From the NCBI GenBank assembly GCA_945643635.1, contig CALZFC010000101.1:1143501-1207500 (forward strand): a stretch of 64,000 bases of DNA. Reading direction: 5' to 3'. This DNA comes from Allodiplogaster sudhausi. Lineage: Eukaryota; Nematoda; Chromadorea; Rhabditida; Diplogasteridae. How positions within the stretch are numbered: position 1 is the stretch's first letter; each line of letters opens with the position of its first letter. The position numbers were made by a program, and so were the translations under genes. Below the pieces are notes generated by a model that searched no databases, was not told the DNA's origin, and saw nothing but the letters and a program-made list of their open reading frames with translations. This document shows positions 37,611-49,817 of the stretch, piece after piece.

Positions 37611-40600
37611 TTAGATCTTGCCGGTGACGAAGTTAGCGATGAGTTCGGGGACGGCGGCATCGAAGCCGGCAATGTCGAGCATACCCGCGTCCGTCGGGTC
37701 AGCGATCGTGAAGTTCGACGCCGTCATTCCACACACGATCAGACGCGCCTGGATACCCGACTTCTCTCGGTAGGCACGCATCGCCTCGAAGGGGTGCGTC
37801 TGAAGAGAGAGGGAGGTTCTTTCTCATCTTATCCCAATCTCTCTCTTCTCTCTCTTTCGCTCTCTTTCTCTATCAACATTCTCTCATCGATCCCTCGTCA
37901 ACTGACATTTCCGAAGTAGGTCTCGTTGTCGGTGAAGACGACGAACACATCGAACTCCTTCTTGTTCTGGGCTGCCCACAGCATGGGAAGTGCGCAGTCG
38001 GTTGATCCGAATCGGAGGTTGTCCATGACGTTGCTGACCTCCCCGAGAGTCATGGACGACGTGATGGCCAGCGGCACGAGTTCATCACAGAAGGCCACGG
38101 TCTCCACGTGCTCCTCGCGACGAAGGAGGGTCATTCCAATGGCACTCGATGCCTGGCGGGCTGAGATCGCAGTGCCGAGGATCTGCTGGGTCATGCTGCC
38201 TGCAAGAATATCATGTTACAAGAATACTGAAGAAAAACCAAATCATGAAATCATCTAATACTAATGACGATCAACAGATTGAACATCAGTCATAAGCCCA
38301 CCCATACTGACCAGAAACATCGAAGGCGAGGCAGAATCGCTTGCCGGTCGGCTCGACGTTCACGAATGCCTTGTAGAAGGCGCTCTCGAGTGCGTCGGAG
38401 ACCTTCTGGTCGGGCGTCCACTTCAGACTTCCCTTCTCGCCCGCTCCTCTGTCGTAGACACCCTTCGCGAGCAGAAGCTGAATCGGATGGATGCGAGCGG
38501 CCTTCAGCTTCGACTCGTCCGTCAACTCAGACTCCACCTTCTCCGCCTCTTCTCTTAAAGGAAAAGCTTAGTCAAGCAGAACAGGACACGGGAAAGGAAT
38601 ACAGTAACCACCACAGTATTGCTCTTTCATTGTTGATCTCAGAGGAATAAGCATAAAGAAGGACGTACCCCTCGAGAAGACCGATGGTCTGCATCTTGGC
38701 GAGGTTCCTGATCATCGCCGTCATGGGCATCTTCTTGAGAAGGGCCGCCCAGATGGCGCGCGAGTTGAGATGCTCAGTGGGCACGTGCTCGCGAACCATT
38801 CCTCAACTCATTCTTTCTTTAAATATAATTCATTCCTCTTCGCAGTAAAACCTCTCGATTCCCGTAACAACTTCATGTATAGTCATCTTCTACTGTATAA
38901 ACTAATTAATTCATATAAATTTACGTTCACTTCATGCAACATCGGTCACTCATCATTAATGAACAATGCCAAGTTGCTTTCTCTAAACCCCTTACGAAAT
39001 GAACACTCTTCAAACACAAAAGAATTCACTCACCGTAAGTAGTGATTGCATTCAGGATGTCCTTCTCTTCTGAGTCCTTGTTGAGTGTCTCGAAGGCGGC
39101 AAGGAATGCGAGTGCCTTGCTATTCTCGGCCTCCTCCAGCTGCTCCTTCGTGAAAGTGCTCTCCTTGCGCGGCTCCACCTTCGCCTTCTTTGCATCGCCC
39201 TTCTCCTCCTCGGCGGGGCGCTTACGGTCCAGAGTTCCTGTAATCTAGAACCATGTCCTTTATCCTTGCTTCATGTTCTACATCAAACCAGTCGCTTCTA
39301 ACACTTCAACGGAGCCGAGTGCATGTTCAGTAATACATATGGTAACAGAAATAACTGGTATTCAAAACAACAAAACAAATAGAACAAACCATGGAGAGCA
39401 AAGTAGAAGATGCTGTCGTAGATCTTCTGGTTGGGCCCATTCGGAGGGACGGGATGCGAGAGACGGAGGAGATCGCCGTGGGACCAGCCCTCTCGCTTAC
39501 CGTACTTTGTGATGTGTATGGCGAGCTGCTCGGCTGACTTCGAGAGGTACCTGGAATCATTAACTTTGTAGTGTGTAGAAGGAGAGGGGCTACAAAATAC
39601 GATGAAGTTGACGATCGAAGATGGCTGACCAATTCTGGATGACCTTCCTCATGAGTCTGCCCCAGCCGGTGGACTTGCCCTTGCCGGCCTCGGCCGTCTG
39701 GCCAGCGATGGCTTCGCAGTACTTGACGAACATGAAGAGGTGAGTCGGGATGCGGCAGACCTGAAAGATTCATCAAGTTACTAGCAATCTAAATGGGTAA
39801 TAAATCGAGGAAAAGATCACATCTGAACAAAATCGATAGTTTATTTGAATGCAAACTCTTTCGAGATATTCACACGAACCTCATTAACGAGTGCGAATGC
39901 TTCCTTGTGCACCTGCTTGAGATAGGCAGCGTAGAGGTGCGAGGAGGTGCCCTTCTTATCCTTCCCACCAACATCGCCCACCCTCAACAAGGACAATGGT
40001 AAAAGAATAGTCAAGGAGGAAAAGGTTGTCGACGGAGTGGAGAGAAGTTAATCTTATACTGAAATACCTAATCCGCATATCAGCGTCTTCTCCAACTAGT
40101 CAGCCCCTGGAGGGAGTTGATTAGAAACAAGTTGTTGAACTGCATAGTACAGAAATCCCAACCTATATCGGGCGCAGAGAGCCAATGCCATCATGACGGG
40201 CTGCTGCTTCGGATTACGGCCGGCCAGCGAGATCTCGCGGATCTCCTTCAGGATAAGGCTGGCTTTGCCTGTAATATGGATATATTCGTGATATCATTCT
40301 GCAGTAAGCAGGAAAGAATGGCAATTGCTTTGGCAACCCCTGGAGGGGTCATCAGGCTTTTCTCAAGGCGGCATCTTCCGGGCTATCCCCATTATAACTT
40401 GCATATCTCCTCAATCTAAGGACTCTCGTTGCCATGGGCGAGATGCCAACTCGATCTCTTTGCCAAGGCCATATCTATCCTGCCATCTGGAATGCGTCTT
40501 CCCTGCCAACCTCGATGAATGATGTCCTTGAGTGCGTCGATGTTGTCCATCTCGAGTTCCTCCTTGCTCACGTAGTAAGTGCCAGAGGCGCAGCCGAGGA

Positions 40601-40972
40601 TGAGAAAGCGGCGGACTCGCGTCTCGTCGCTCACCGCGAACACGAAGCCGCCCGCGTTGTTCTCCACCTGCATCATTTTCATGCTTGACACATTGAAAGG
40701 ACTCAGAAGTGGTACATAGAAAGAGAGCATTAAACTGCTTTAGTACTAAAACTACCAGGAATAACAGCCAGCCAAAGACTTTTGATCAAGAACATCTTCT
40801 CGACCTGATCCTTCCTGATGCGGATCATCTGGCCGGGCGGGAAGTTCTTGATGACGATGAATCCATCTTCGTCCTCGCCCACGAAGTCGGAGTCGCGAGA
40901 ATCGAGGGCGGCCGAGATTCTGCTCTCGAGATCGCTGATCGATTCGAATGACTCGACGCGCCACAGAGACAT
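37611..40972 (-). CDS. RO60: RO60 (TROVE2), Ro/SS-A ribonucleoprotein
   Basis: Exons on minus: 40972-40805, 40667-40511, 40268-40163, 39982-39880, 39760-39630, 39550-39390, 39237-39034, 38801-38669, 38553-38312, 38199-37907, 37799-37611; 628 aa (human 538), in phase at every junction. Ro60 is a HEAT-ring protein that binds Y RNAs and misfolded small RNAs. Marks: NAGGFVFAVSDETRVRRFL, RIPTHLFMFVKY, GWSHGDLLRLSHPVPP, then the C-terminal vWA fold with its metal site DVSGSM (human has DVSASM), and near the end the motifs CGMTASNFTIADPTDAGMLD and FVTGKI. The extra length is an acidic/lysine-rich insert after FYFALHG (KRPAEEEKGDAKKAK), which could serve as a nuclear signal. An acceptor-like TTTGCCAG lies 9 nt before the ATG. 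Confidence 0.96.
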
Positions 40973-42369
40973 CTTCCTTGTCTGGCAAATAAAAGAGACA
41001 CTTTACTATTCCACGTACATCCAACTCGTCACATCCCATAAAGTGAGAGACAACAATATAACTTACGCGGAAAGACCAATAGAAAAGGAGGAATATATGC
41101 AGAAGATAATCCAAAACTGAAGAAAGTCGGATAAGTCAGCCGCCTGAAGACTTTAGCAAAGTGTCAGTGGCGACGAGAGCAAGAGAACCATGGAAACCTG
41201 TGGCCTCCCTACATCTGCAACGCGGCGCAAGTCTTACACAATCGGATGCAATGGTGAAGGACGGTGAGAGAGCAGTAAAAGGAGAGAGAGAGCGGAGAGA
41301 GGTCATAGGGAAGAGGGAGAGAGAGAGAGTGATAATGAGTGAGAGAGCGAGAGCGAGAGTGAGAGTGAGTGAGAATGAGTGAGAGAGAGAGATGGGGGTA
41401 GAGAGCCGGGAAAAAGAACACAGGAGAGAGCACAAACAGCGGCAGAGCGGTGACTCATCCTATGCTCGCCCTCCCAAACGAACTCTTGCCATTGCCAAAC
41501 CACTTGCAAGCACACTTAACTCACAATCAACAAGGAAATAAAAAGTTGTTCTCTCGATGCATTCTTCCTCGCTGTCATATAAAAACTTATCGGAAAATAA
41601 CAACGCATCAGAATTTAAAATTTTATCCACAAGAAGACCAAGCGTGAATTTCACAATGAAAGAGCAATCCAGAGGCATCACAACCCTTTAGACATTGTAT
41701 CACAATCTGCATTCGAAATACGAAGATACACGGGGAAAGGGCAGGACGGGAGTGTTGTCCAACCCACCCGAAATGTTTAGTTAGCTAACACGTCTATCGA
41801 TTCGGCCAAATACTCGAACATCAAGGTCGAGCAAAGTGAGAGGCAGAACACTTTTAGAAATGGAAAAGAGATGCCCCCAAATCGCAAGTAAACAAGAGGA
41901 AAGGCTAGAACAAAGTCTGATAAACGAAGAAGACTCCATACGAGCAGCACCGGTAATGACAACGTGCGAGGTGCATGACTATGCACACTCAAGACCGCAG
42001 AGGAAGATATTAATCTTACTAAGCTTTACATCTCTATCCCAACAACAAAAAAAAGAGGAGAAAAAAAACGTGCAAAGACAGTTGAGCCGACGGCAGGGGC
42101 AACATGACGAAAACCTTTTTGAACAGCCGACAAATATACAGTATCTAGACAGTATCGGTTACACACTAAATTTCATGCTTACAATTAGGGTGTAGATACC
42201 TTTGAACGCTGCGATCTCGGAGACAATCAATATTTGCTATTATATAATCATAAGTCCCCTGTTGCTGGAATGCTCATTCTATAATAAGCAGTAGGATGTA
42301 AATTCTCTCTCTCTCTCTCTCTCTAATTCTCTCTCCCCATTCTCTCGCTCTCTCTGCTCCTATCTCCTC
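40973..42369. other. intergenic RO60 / ERp44
   Basis: Contains a GA tract (41285-41395) and a short CT tract (42305-42325). No gene. Confidence 0.5.
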
Positions 42370-45313
42370 TCACAACTCAGTCTTCATGAGTAGTGAGTAT
42401 CTCTTCTCGCTCGGCTTCAGCTCCTTGAAGATGGATGGCGGCGGGCTTGAGCCGTGTCCGTGTGGCTTGGCGCCCGGTGGGCCGGTCTTTCCATCGTTGG
42501 CCGCGTCTGGCGGTCCGCCATTGGCATCTTGCCACTTGCTCAGGTCGATCATCTTCTGGTCCAGGTTCTCGTGGAACTCCTGCATCGGAATAGTATTAAA
42601 GAGGTGGGAAAGCAGAATATACGGGACCGTGTCAAAACAGCAACGACGTTTGCGCAAAGATCCCATAACTTCGTTCAGGGTGATCGTGCCGGTTCAACCA
42701 ATATTCCGCGTGATTGCTCTCATTGAGATGAATTGAACTATATAGGTTTCGCAGTTCTTGGACAGCAGGAAAAAAAGTTGAAAATTTGAAATTTTTAAGC
42801 TTCAGTCACAAAAGTGCAATCTTTGGATAGATCTTGTAAAGAGAAATTGATTGGTGCTAATTTTATCCGTCTGCGATAACAATGAAGAAAGTTACGACAC
42901 TTTTAGCGCAAATGTCGTTTCTGTTTTAACACGGTCCCGAATATACACATTTTCCGTTACATATCATTGCGAAGAGAGAGAGAGAGAAAGAGAGAGAGAA
43001 TAAAAGAGTTAGAGAGAGAAAGAGAGAGAGATAATAAAAGAGGAGAGAGAGAGAAATGGAGAGAAGGATGGATAACGTGAGAGAAAGTTGAATAGAGCGA
43101 TGGAGAGATAAAGGATGATCGAGAGACTAGCAAACTGAAAGAAAGAGAGGAACTGGCCTTGTGCAGCTTGCCCGAGTGGAGATCCATGATGAACTGGCGC
43201 AGCTTGCCTGGCACAGCGAGCTCGTCCATGTTCGGGAAGAGGAACATGTGCTGGAAAGAGTCGATGGCCAGCACAGGCAGATCCACCTTGGACTTCCCGA
43301 GATGCCTGAGGGGATGTGCGAACTTGAAGCCGTCCGCGAGCAACGCGTTCACCGACGCCTTCTGGTCCGCCAACTCACGAATCACCTGCAGAGAGAAGGC
43401 GTTCCAAAGATTAAACATGATTTTGTTTCCGTATTCACAAAGACAGTTCCGGAAGAGAAATGGAATAACACATTTTGAAAATTAAAAGATACTTTACAAA
43501 AAAAAAGATAAGAGAATGAAAAGTGAAAAAATGAATTGATTGGAGAGATGACTGACATGCTCGCTGAACATCTTGTCGAGATCCTTGCGAGCGGGGTCGC
43601 GGAAGAAGATGAGGAAGGGCAGCCCCTCCTCGGTCAGCTCCTCCACGTTCTCGAATGTCACCTCTCTCACCAGAGGAATGCACTTGTCGGTCAGCCACTG
43701 CTTCAGGAAGTCGTAGTTGTTGATGTCGCCCGTGTACTAAAGGAAGAGAGAAAAATTTGACAAGTGGAGTATAGTATATTGTCACACTAGAATCATAATT
43801 TCTTTGGAAAATTCATAAATTCAATTAATCTCATAATTAACATAGCTAAAGGCAGAACACAAAATGGAAAGAACCGAACCTTCTGCTCCTCGTCAGAGTG
43901 CGGATCGCGGAAGAGGATCGAGTCCTCAGGGAAGGACGAGTGGAAGGAGACGAAGAAAGAGCACTCCTCGCGAAGGATCGAAGCGACTTTCTGAGGCAGA
44001 GAAGAGAGCGGAGAGTACGAGATAATCTTCTTTTCTCGTTTCTTATTCTTGATAATGTAAGTACATTAAATCAACTCTTGATCAAAATCAAGAAAATAAA
44101 TTAAAAGCAATAAGAAATGCAAAACGTCTGTGCTTTAGTAGTGATTATGGTAAGAGAGTCCATCCCTAATACAATTATGAAAAGTAATAAAATGCCTTAG
44201 AAACCTTGAGATTGACGAGACCAGCCGAGTCGGCATTTGCGAAGCGAGCGATGACATTTCTCTTGGAGGAGTCGATGTTCGCCTTGAGCTGCTCGTCCGA
44301 AGTGAACTCGCTCATCGCAGTGGACAGCTGCTGAAGCACGAACTCCGTCAGGGCTTCCACTGACCGGGTTGAGCTGAACACTTTTCATCACTTTCTTCTT
44401 TCCTAATTTCATTCATTCGATGTGGAATATGTAATCTTTAAACACATAGAAGAATATGAAAAGCTACTGTTACCCATCCCTCCAAAACATTCATCGTAAA
44501 TAAATAGATAGCAGAATAAGAATGACGCACCGGTACTCTTTCGTGACGAGCTCGCCGTTCACGAAGATCTTCATGGTCGGGTACTTGTTCACGAAGTACT
44601 TATCGGCGACGTCGGCCTGAGGAAAAGTTTGAAAGGAATCAAACTGGCCATGAAACAAGGATAAGATCATGCTTGAAGGGGAGAGACTAACGGAATAAGA
44701 AGAAGAGAGACTGACTGATTGTGAGATGAAAAGAGCGAGGAAGAGATAAAGAGAGCAGCACAATGACAGAGGCAGAGCAAGACGTTCAGGGTGGAGAGAA
44801 ACCGCGTACCTGCTGCACCGAGTCAACGATTGCCCACGTTGCACTGGCTCTGGGATGCTGCTCCTTGAACTTGATGGCAGACTCCTCGAAGATTGGCTTC
44901 AGTCGACGAGAAAAGGGACACCAGTCAGCGCAGAAGGCAACGAAGACCACCTACAGAGAAAGAGAGAGAGTTAGAGAGAGAGAGAGAGAATAGAGAGAGA
45001 GAGAGAGAGGGAGAGAGAAAGAGAGGGAGAGGAGAGAGAGAGAGAGTAAGGCAGAAAGATAAAGAAAGAGAGAAAGAAAGTAAGAGAGAAAGAAGAAAAA
45101 GGAAGAGAAAGTGAGAATAGAGAAGTCTATGCGTACATAGTTCCAACCATTTATAGTAATTGTCGTAACATAAAAAGTTATCGAAGTTTTTCCAACCTGT
45201 GCTCCATTGATGACCTGATCGAGATTCTGCGAGCTAAGCTGCACAGCTTGCGCGTCAATAAAAGGCAGCAGGCCAAGAGAGAGGAAGACGCCGGCCAGCA
45301 CGGACATTCTCAT
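42370..45313 (-). CDS. ERP44: ERp44, thioredoxin-family ER chaperone
   Basis: Exons on minus: 45313-45197, 44950-44810, 44616-44531, 44373-44205, 43990-43880, 43736-43557, 43385-43158, 42579-42370; 413 aa (human 406), in phase. ERp44 cycles between ER and Golgi and retains Ero1 and unpaired-cysteine clients. Signal peptide SVLAGVFLSLGLLPFIDAQA. The active site is CADWCPFSRRL, a one-cysteine CPFS in place of the human CRFS. Further family marks: YPTMKIFVNGELVTKEYR, RSVEALTEFV, DKCIPLVREVTFENVEELTE, GLPFLIFF, PGKLRQFIMDLHSGKLHKEF. C-terminal ER retrieval signal KTEL. The intron between exons 7 and 8 has a GC donor (GCCAGT after 43158). The exon 1 start is the first ATG that gives the signal peptide. 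Confidence 0.95.
42965..43075. repeat. GA microsatellite in ERp44 intron 7
   Basis: GAGAGA with AAAAGA variants. Another tract, 44955-45110, fills intron 1. Confidence 0.85.
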
Positions 45314-45553
45314 CTTCCTCAGCAAACTAATATATTTATTTCCATTTTAAATATATTTAAATAACGAAAATAATCAATAATTTATAATACTGCTGATAAA
45401 AAAATTAATAAGAAAAATAAGTCATCCCTATGGTCATCATCATAATATTAGCGGCAAAAATTGAAAGCTGTTTAAAGGGAAGGTGAAAAAGTATCCGCCG
45501 ACGGGGATAAGAAGGAAATCGAGATTTGGGTCAAACAAAGATCTTCTCTCACT

Positions 45554-45592
<39 letters not shown>

Positions 45593-45777
45593 GGGAGGTG
45601 AGGGAGAGAAAGAGGGAGAGAGAGAGAAAGAGGAGAGAGAGAGAGAACGGTGCCAGAGAGTGAGAGAGCGAGAACGATAAAGAGAATCGAAAGGGAGACC
45701 AACCCAGGAAGGATAAGAATGACAAATTGTGGAAGTCTCTCAAAAACATATTCCTTCTCTCCTTCTTTCTCGCTCTC

Positions 45778-45827
<50 letters not shown>

Positions 45828-46547
45828 TCCATTCTATTTGTCTCCATATTCGCATCAGTCTATTTTCTCGGCTTCTATCTCTCCACAAGTCCGTCATTCA
45901 CCTCCATTTCCTCCCTCGAATAAAACGTGAACCCGCTGCACTACGCACGCAAACAGGCGAGCAAAAGCTAGAGAGAGAGAGAGAGAGAGACAGACAGACT
46001 GAGAGAGAGAGACAGAGAGACAGAGAAAGAGTAGAGAGAGATAGCGGAGAATCACTAGAGAGGGGGCAAAGAAGCAGACAATGTGTCAGAACAGAGGATT
46101 CGCGCAGCTGAAAGGGCAACTGTAGAGGAAGACGGAAAGCGGGTAAATGATGAAGTTAAAGAGTATAGAATGGGGAGAGATCCACAGGGAAGGGAAGGAT
46201 TCTACAGATCACGCCTGAATCGATCGACTGCGCAGTCGCATAGTATTGTCAATCGTGTGAGAGAGAGAGGAGAGAGGTAGAAAGAGAGTAAGAAAGTGAG
46301 AGGTAGAAACAAAGAAGGAAAAAAAGAGAGAGCGGGAGAAAGAATGAGAGAGAGAGAGACAGAGATAGAGAGATGAAGACTCATAGAGGGAGTGTGAGTG
46401 AGCAGGAGATGCGGATAGGGAGAGGAAGAGAAACTAGAGAAAAGGACAGCCGTAGAATGAGAAGGAATTGCGACTAAGACACAACAGAGACCAGCGAGAT
46501 ACATTAGAAACAAGACAAGCTGAGATGGTGTAGACGGGCCATATTTC

Positions 46548-46591
<44 letters not shown>

Positions 46592-47090
46592 TGTTCTCAT
46601 ACATTTCTAGACTGCTCGATCCTCTTCATATTTCTCTCTCTCTCCCTGTCTCTCTCATTCTCTCTTTTTCTCGTCTGATTCTTTCTTTCTTCTATTCACT
46701 ATCCTTGCTGTAAATGGTGACTGGCAATATTAACGACAAGATATTATCGCTCGCCAACACTTTGTCGAACGAAAATTTTCGTATGAATTTCTTTTCTCTT
46801 CCTCAGTATTTTAAAAAAGGAAGAAGTTTCGAACGAAATGTCACAAACAGCATGTTGCACCAAATATTGAAACTTGAGATAATGAGATAGACTACCGCGT
46901 AGATCCTAATGCAAATTCTAGCTGAATCACTCAATGTAAGACTTTCGTCGTATGAGATTTGTGGGAGGGCGAGAGATATAGAAATAGAGAGAGAGAGAGA
47001 GTGATGGTGAGAGATCATGTAAGAATGGAGGCGAGAGAGAGAAAGAGTGAGTGAGGGTGAGTGAGCCAGCAAGAATGAAGGAGAGAGAAG

Positions 47091-47137
<47 letters not shown>

Positions 47138-48825
47138 GCGAGAAGATGGGACTGGAACGGGGAGAGAACTGGTAGCAGCCGCTGCGGCATGGTCCAACTC
47201 GTTCTGCCCTTCTCCCATCCTCTCCCACTAATTCTTCCTTTCCAGAGAGAGTGAGACCCAGGCGTAACCATCATAGCTTCTTCACTCTGGCATCATTTGT
47301 ACTTGTTCAGCACCATCTGTCTACCCTCTCCCTCCCTCACTCCCTCTCTCATATCTCTCTCTTTCTCTCTCTCTCTCTCTATCTCTCTTTCTCTCTATGC
47401 ATTTCTCCATTTCACTTTCTCTGGTTTCCCTCCGTTAACCATTCTCCATTTCCTACTTCGATGACAGCCGAATCGGAGAAGAAAGGACAGCGAGACAAAA
47501 CAAAGCTAAGACCATTTGTGGCAAGACGAAGATTGAACAGGAAATAACGTACAATTACTTGCCATTGTTTTAACTAATTTTTTCACAGATGTATGTGCAT
47601 TCTTCTTCTTGTCTAGACGACCCTTTAGGAAGCCATGAGAAACCATTCCATTTGATTAGTTTCGGATTGTTTTTATGAATAGTTACAGTTAGCTTTCTCA
47701 AAGAGAAGACCAACACTTCGAGAACGGTGCTAAAATGACAAAATTTCTGTGTCTATTTCATTACGTAATCATACACTGAAGAATGATTGGTATCACTGTT
47801 AGGAATTCAGTGATAATGGATGAGTAACAGCTCATGGAATGTACATATCGGAACAGGTTTTTGTGAGAAACAAGAAGTGGACATTGGAAGGGGTAACATT
47901 ATAGCGGTGTGACATATTGTTAGGTAAGACCTTTTTCCGCGGCAATTCGCACTCTCAATCTTATTCGAACGAGGTTATTACCAACTCTCGTGGCAGTCAC
48001 GGCAATACGCCAGAGTACTTATTTGTCGGTGCTCGAGATTGAGACAGCGATGGGTAGATAAGAGAAAGAACAACTTTTAGTGTTCTAAGCTGATCTGTGC
48101 ATTGGAACACGGATGATTGGGCTCGCCGACCTCCTTGAGTCTCTTGACGAGGCTCCTCATGTCAGAAGATCGTCCAGCTCGACTACGAATGCTCGGGTGG
48201 ATGGAGCGAGGTGGAGGGCTGGAGGGGGCAAAACTTTTCTACCCTCTACCGTATAATCTTCTTCCGTAGTAACACAAAGAAATTCGGCATCTATCTTTCA
48301 TTTCCAAGGGTTGCTCATCTTTCTGTAGAGGAGCGTCTCAAAAAAGCAATAAAAATGAACGGTAGTGAAAGAGAAAAGGGAAAACGGAAGCATGAACATT
48401 TCTTGGCTGGCTGGACGATGCAATTCTCTGAAGAAGAGGCCATTTCGACTTCTGAATGGACGAACAGAAGCAAGGGGACAATAAAAGAGATGGGAGAGAT
48501 TCATTATAAAAGGCAGGAGAAGGAAGACTTAGCCATTCGGAAGAAGAGCGCTCTTCTTCGTCTGCTTCTCCTCCAGCTGTCGTTGACGTTTTGTGTTTTA
48601 AATTATTGTAAATATATACATATTCCTAAAAAAATTTATCGGTTCTCATTTTTTCAGGGCGATAAACTTACGCCATGAGCGCACGACGCCGCAACGGATT
48701 CTCGTTGCAATGTTCGCTTTTTTTAACTTTTAAGTAAAAGGGAAGTGCATTCGAAGAATGGGCAAGAGATGAGAGAATGAGTGCGGGAGAGCGATAGAGG
48801 CACATAGAGAGAGAGAGAGCAAGAG

Positions 48826-48868
<43 letters not shown>

Positions 48869-49013
48869 AAGGGAGAGGGAAAGAGAGAGAGCGAGAGATA
48901 GAGAGCGAGAGATAGAGAGAGCGAGATAGCGAGAGAGAGAGCCAGAGAGAGAGAGAGAGAGGGGGAGAGAGAGAGCGCGAGAGATAGAGAGAGAGAGAGC
49001 GAGACTGCGAGAG

Positions 49014-49058
<45 letters not shown>

Positions 49059-49073
49059 AGAGTGAATCTGCAG
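45314..49073. other. microsatellite-rich intergenic region
   Basis: GA/CT tracts at about 45555-45650, 45770-45830, 45968-46040, 46330-46360, 46548-46590, 47095-47135, 47340-47395 and 48800-49057. Between them I saw no convincing exon. A short minus-strand open piece near 48180-48080 (SSDMRSLVKRLKEVGEP) is too weak to call. Confidence 0.5.
48805..49057. repeat. GA microsatellite
   Basis: About 250 bases of GAGAGA with GC and GATA interruptions, directly in front of the first CCP-gene exon. Confidence 0.9.
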
Positions 49074-49599
49074 GGAAGGTCTTCGTCCCCTTGGGCCTCT
49101 GCTGCCTACTGCAATGCCCGCCCGTGCACGGGCAATGCCCGAACATAACGGCCGGCCCGAATCAGGAAGCGATCATTGCCCTATCCTTGTCAGATATCCC
49201 AAACGCCGAGCTCTCGCGAGCCACCGTTTACTGCAAGAAGTGTTAGTTTAAAAAAATAAAATATACAGAAATATAAATACAATCAAATATAAAAAAAAAT
49301 AATGAACCTTGACGCGACACTATTCTTCATAAATAATTTGAACAATATTTACTTCAGACTACTACTACCAAAATCAGGATTTTCGCGCTGATGGACAAGA
49401 ATTCCATTGCAGAGGAAGAAAATGGGTCGACAACAATGGCGGGACGGCTGTCAGTTCTATTGCGTGATATTATCAAATATCGGCTTTTTACTTTTCAAAA
49501 ATAAATACAAATTAGAGTTTGGCCACCACATAAATGGTTGATTGAGATCGGACTGCATAAAGAGGGGTATAAAGGATAATATGGAGCGAAAAAGAGAGA

Positions 49600-49651
<52 letters not shown>

Positions 49652-49673
49652 GAGAGGCAGAGTGAGATAGAGC

Positions 49674-49720
<47 letters not shown>

Positions 49721-49774
49721 AGAGAGAGAAAGGGAGAGAAAGGGAGAGAAAGGAGAGGCAGAGTGAGACAGAGC

Positions 49775-49817
<43 letters not shown>

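Noticed and set aside
34862..45313. operon of MECR, RO60 and ERp44
   Set aside because: Same direction, but gaps of about 0.9 and 1.4 kb are far longer than nematode operon spacing, and the functions are unrelated.
48080..48190. minus-strand exon with RSLVKRLKEVGEP
   Set aside because: Short, no clear splice partners, no start; not enough to call.
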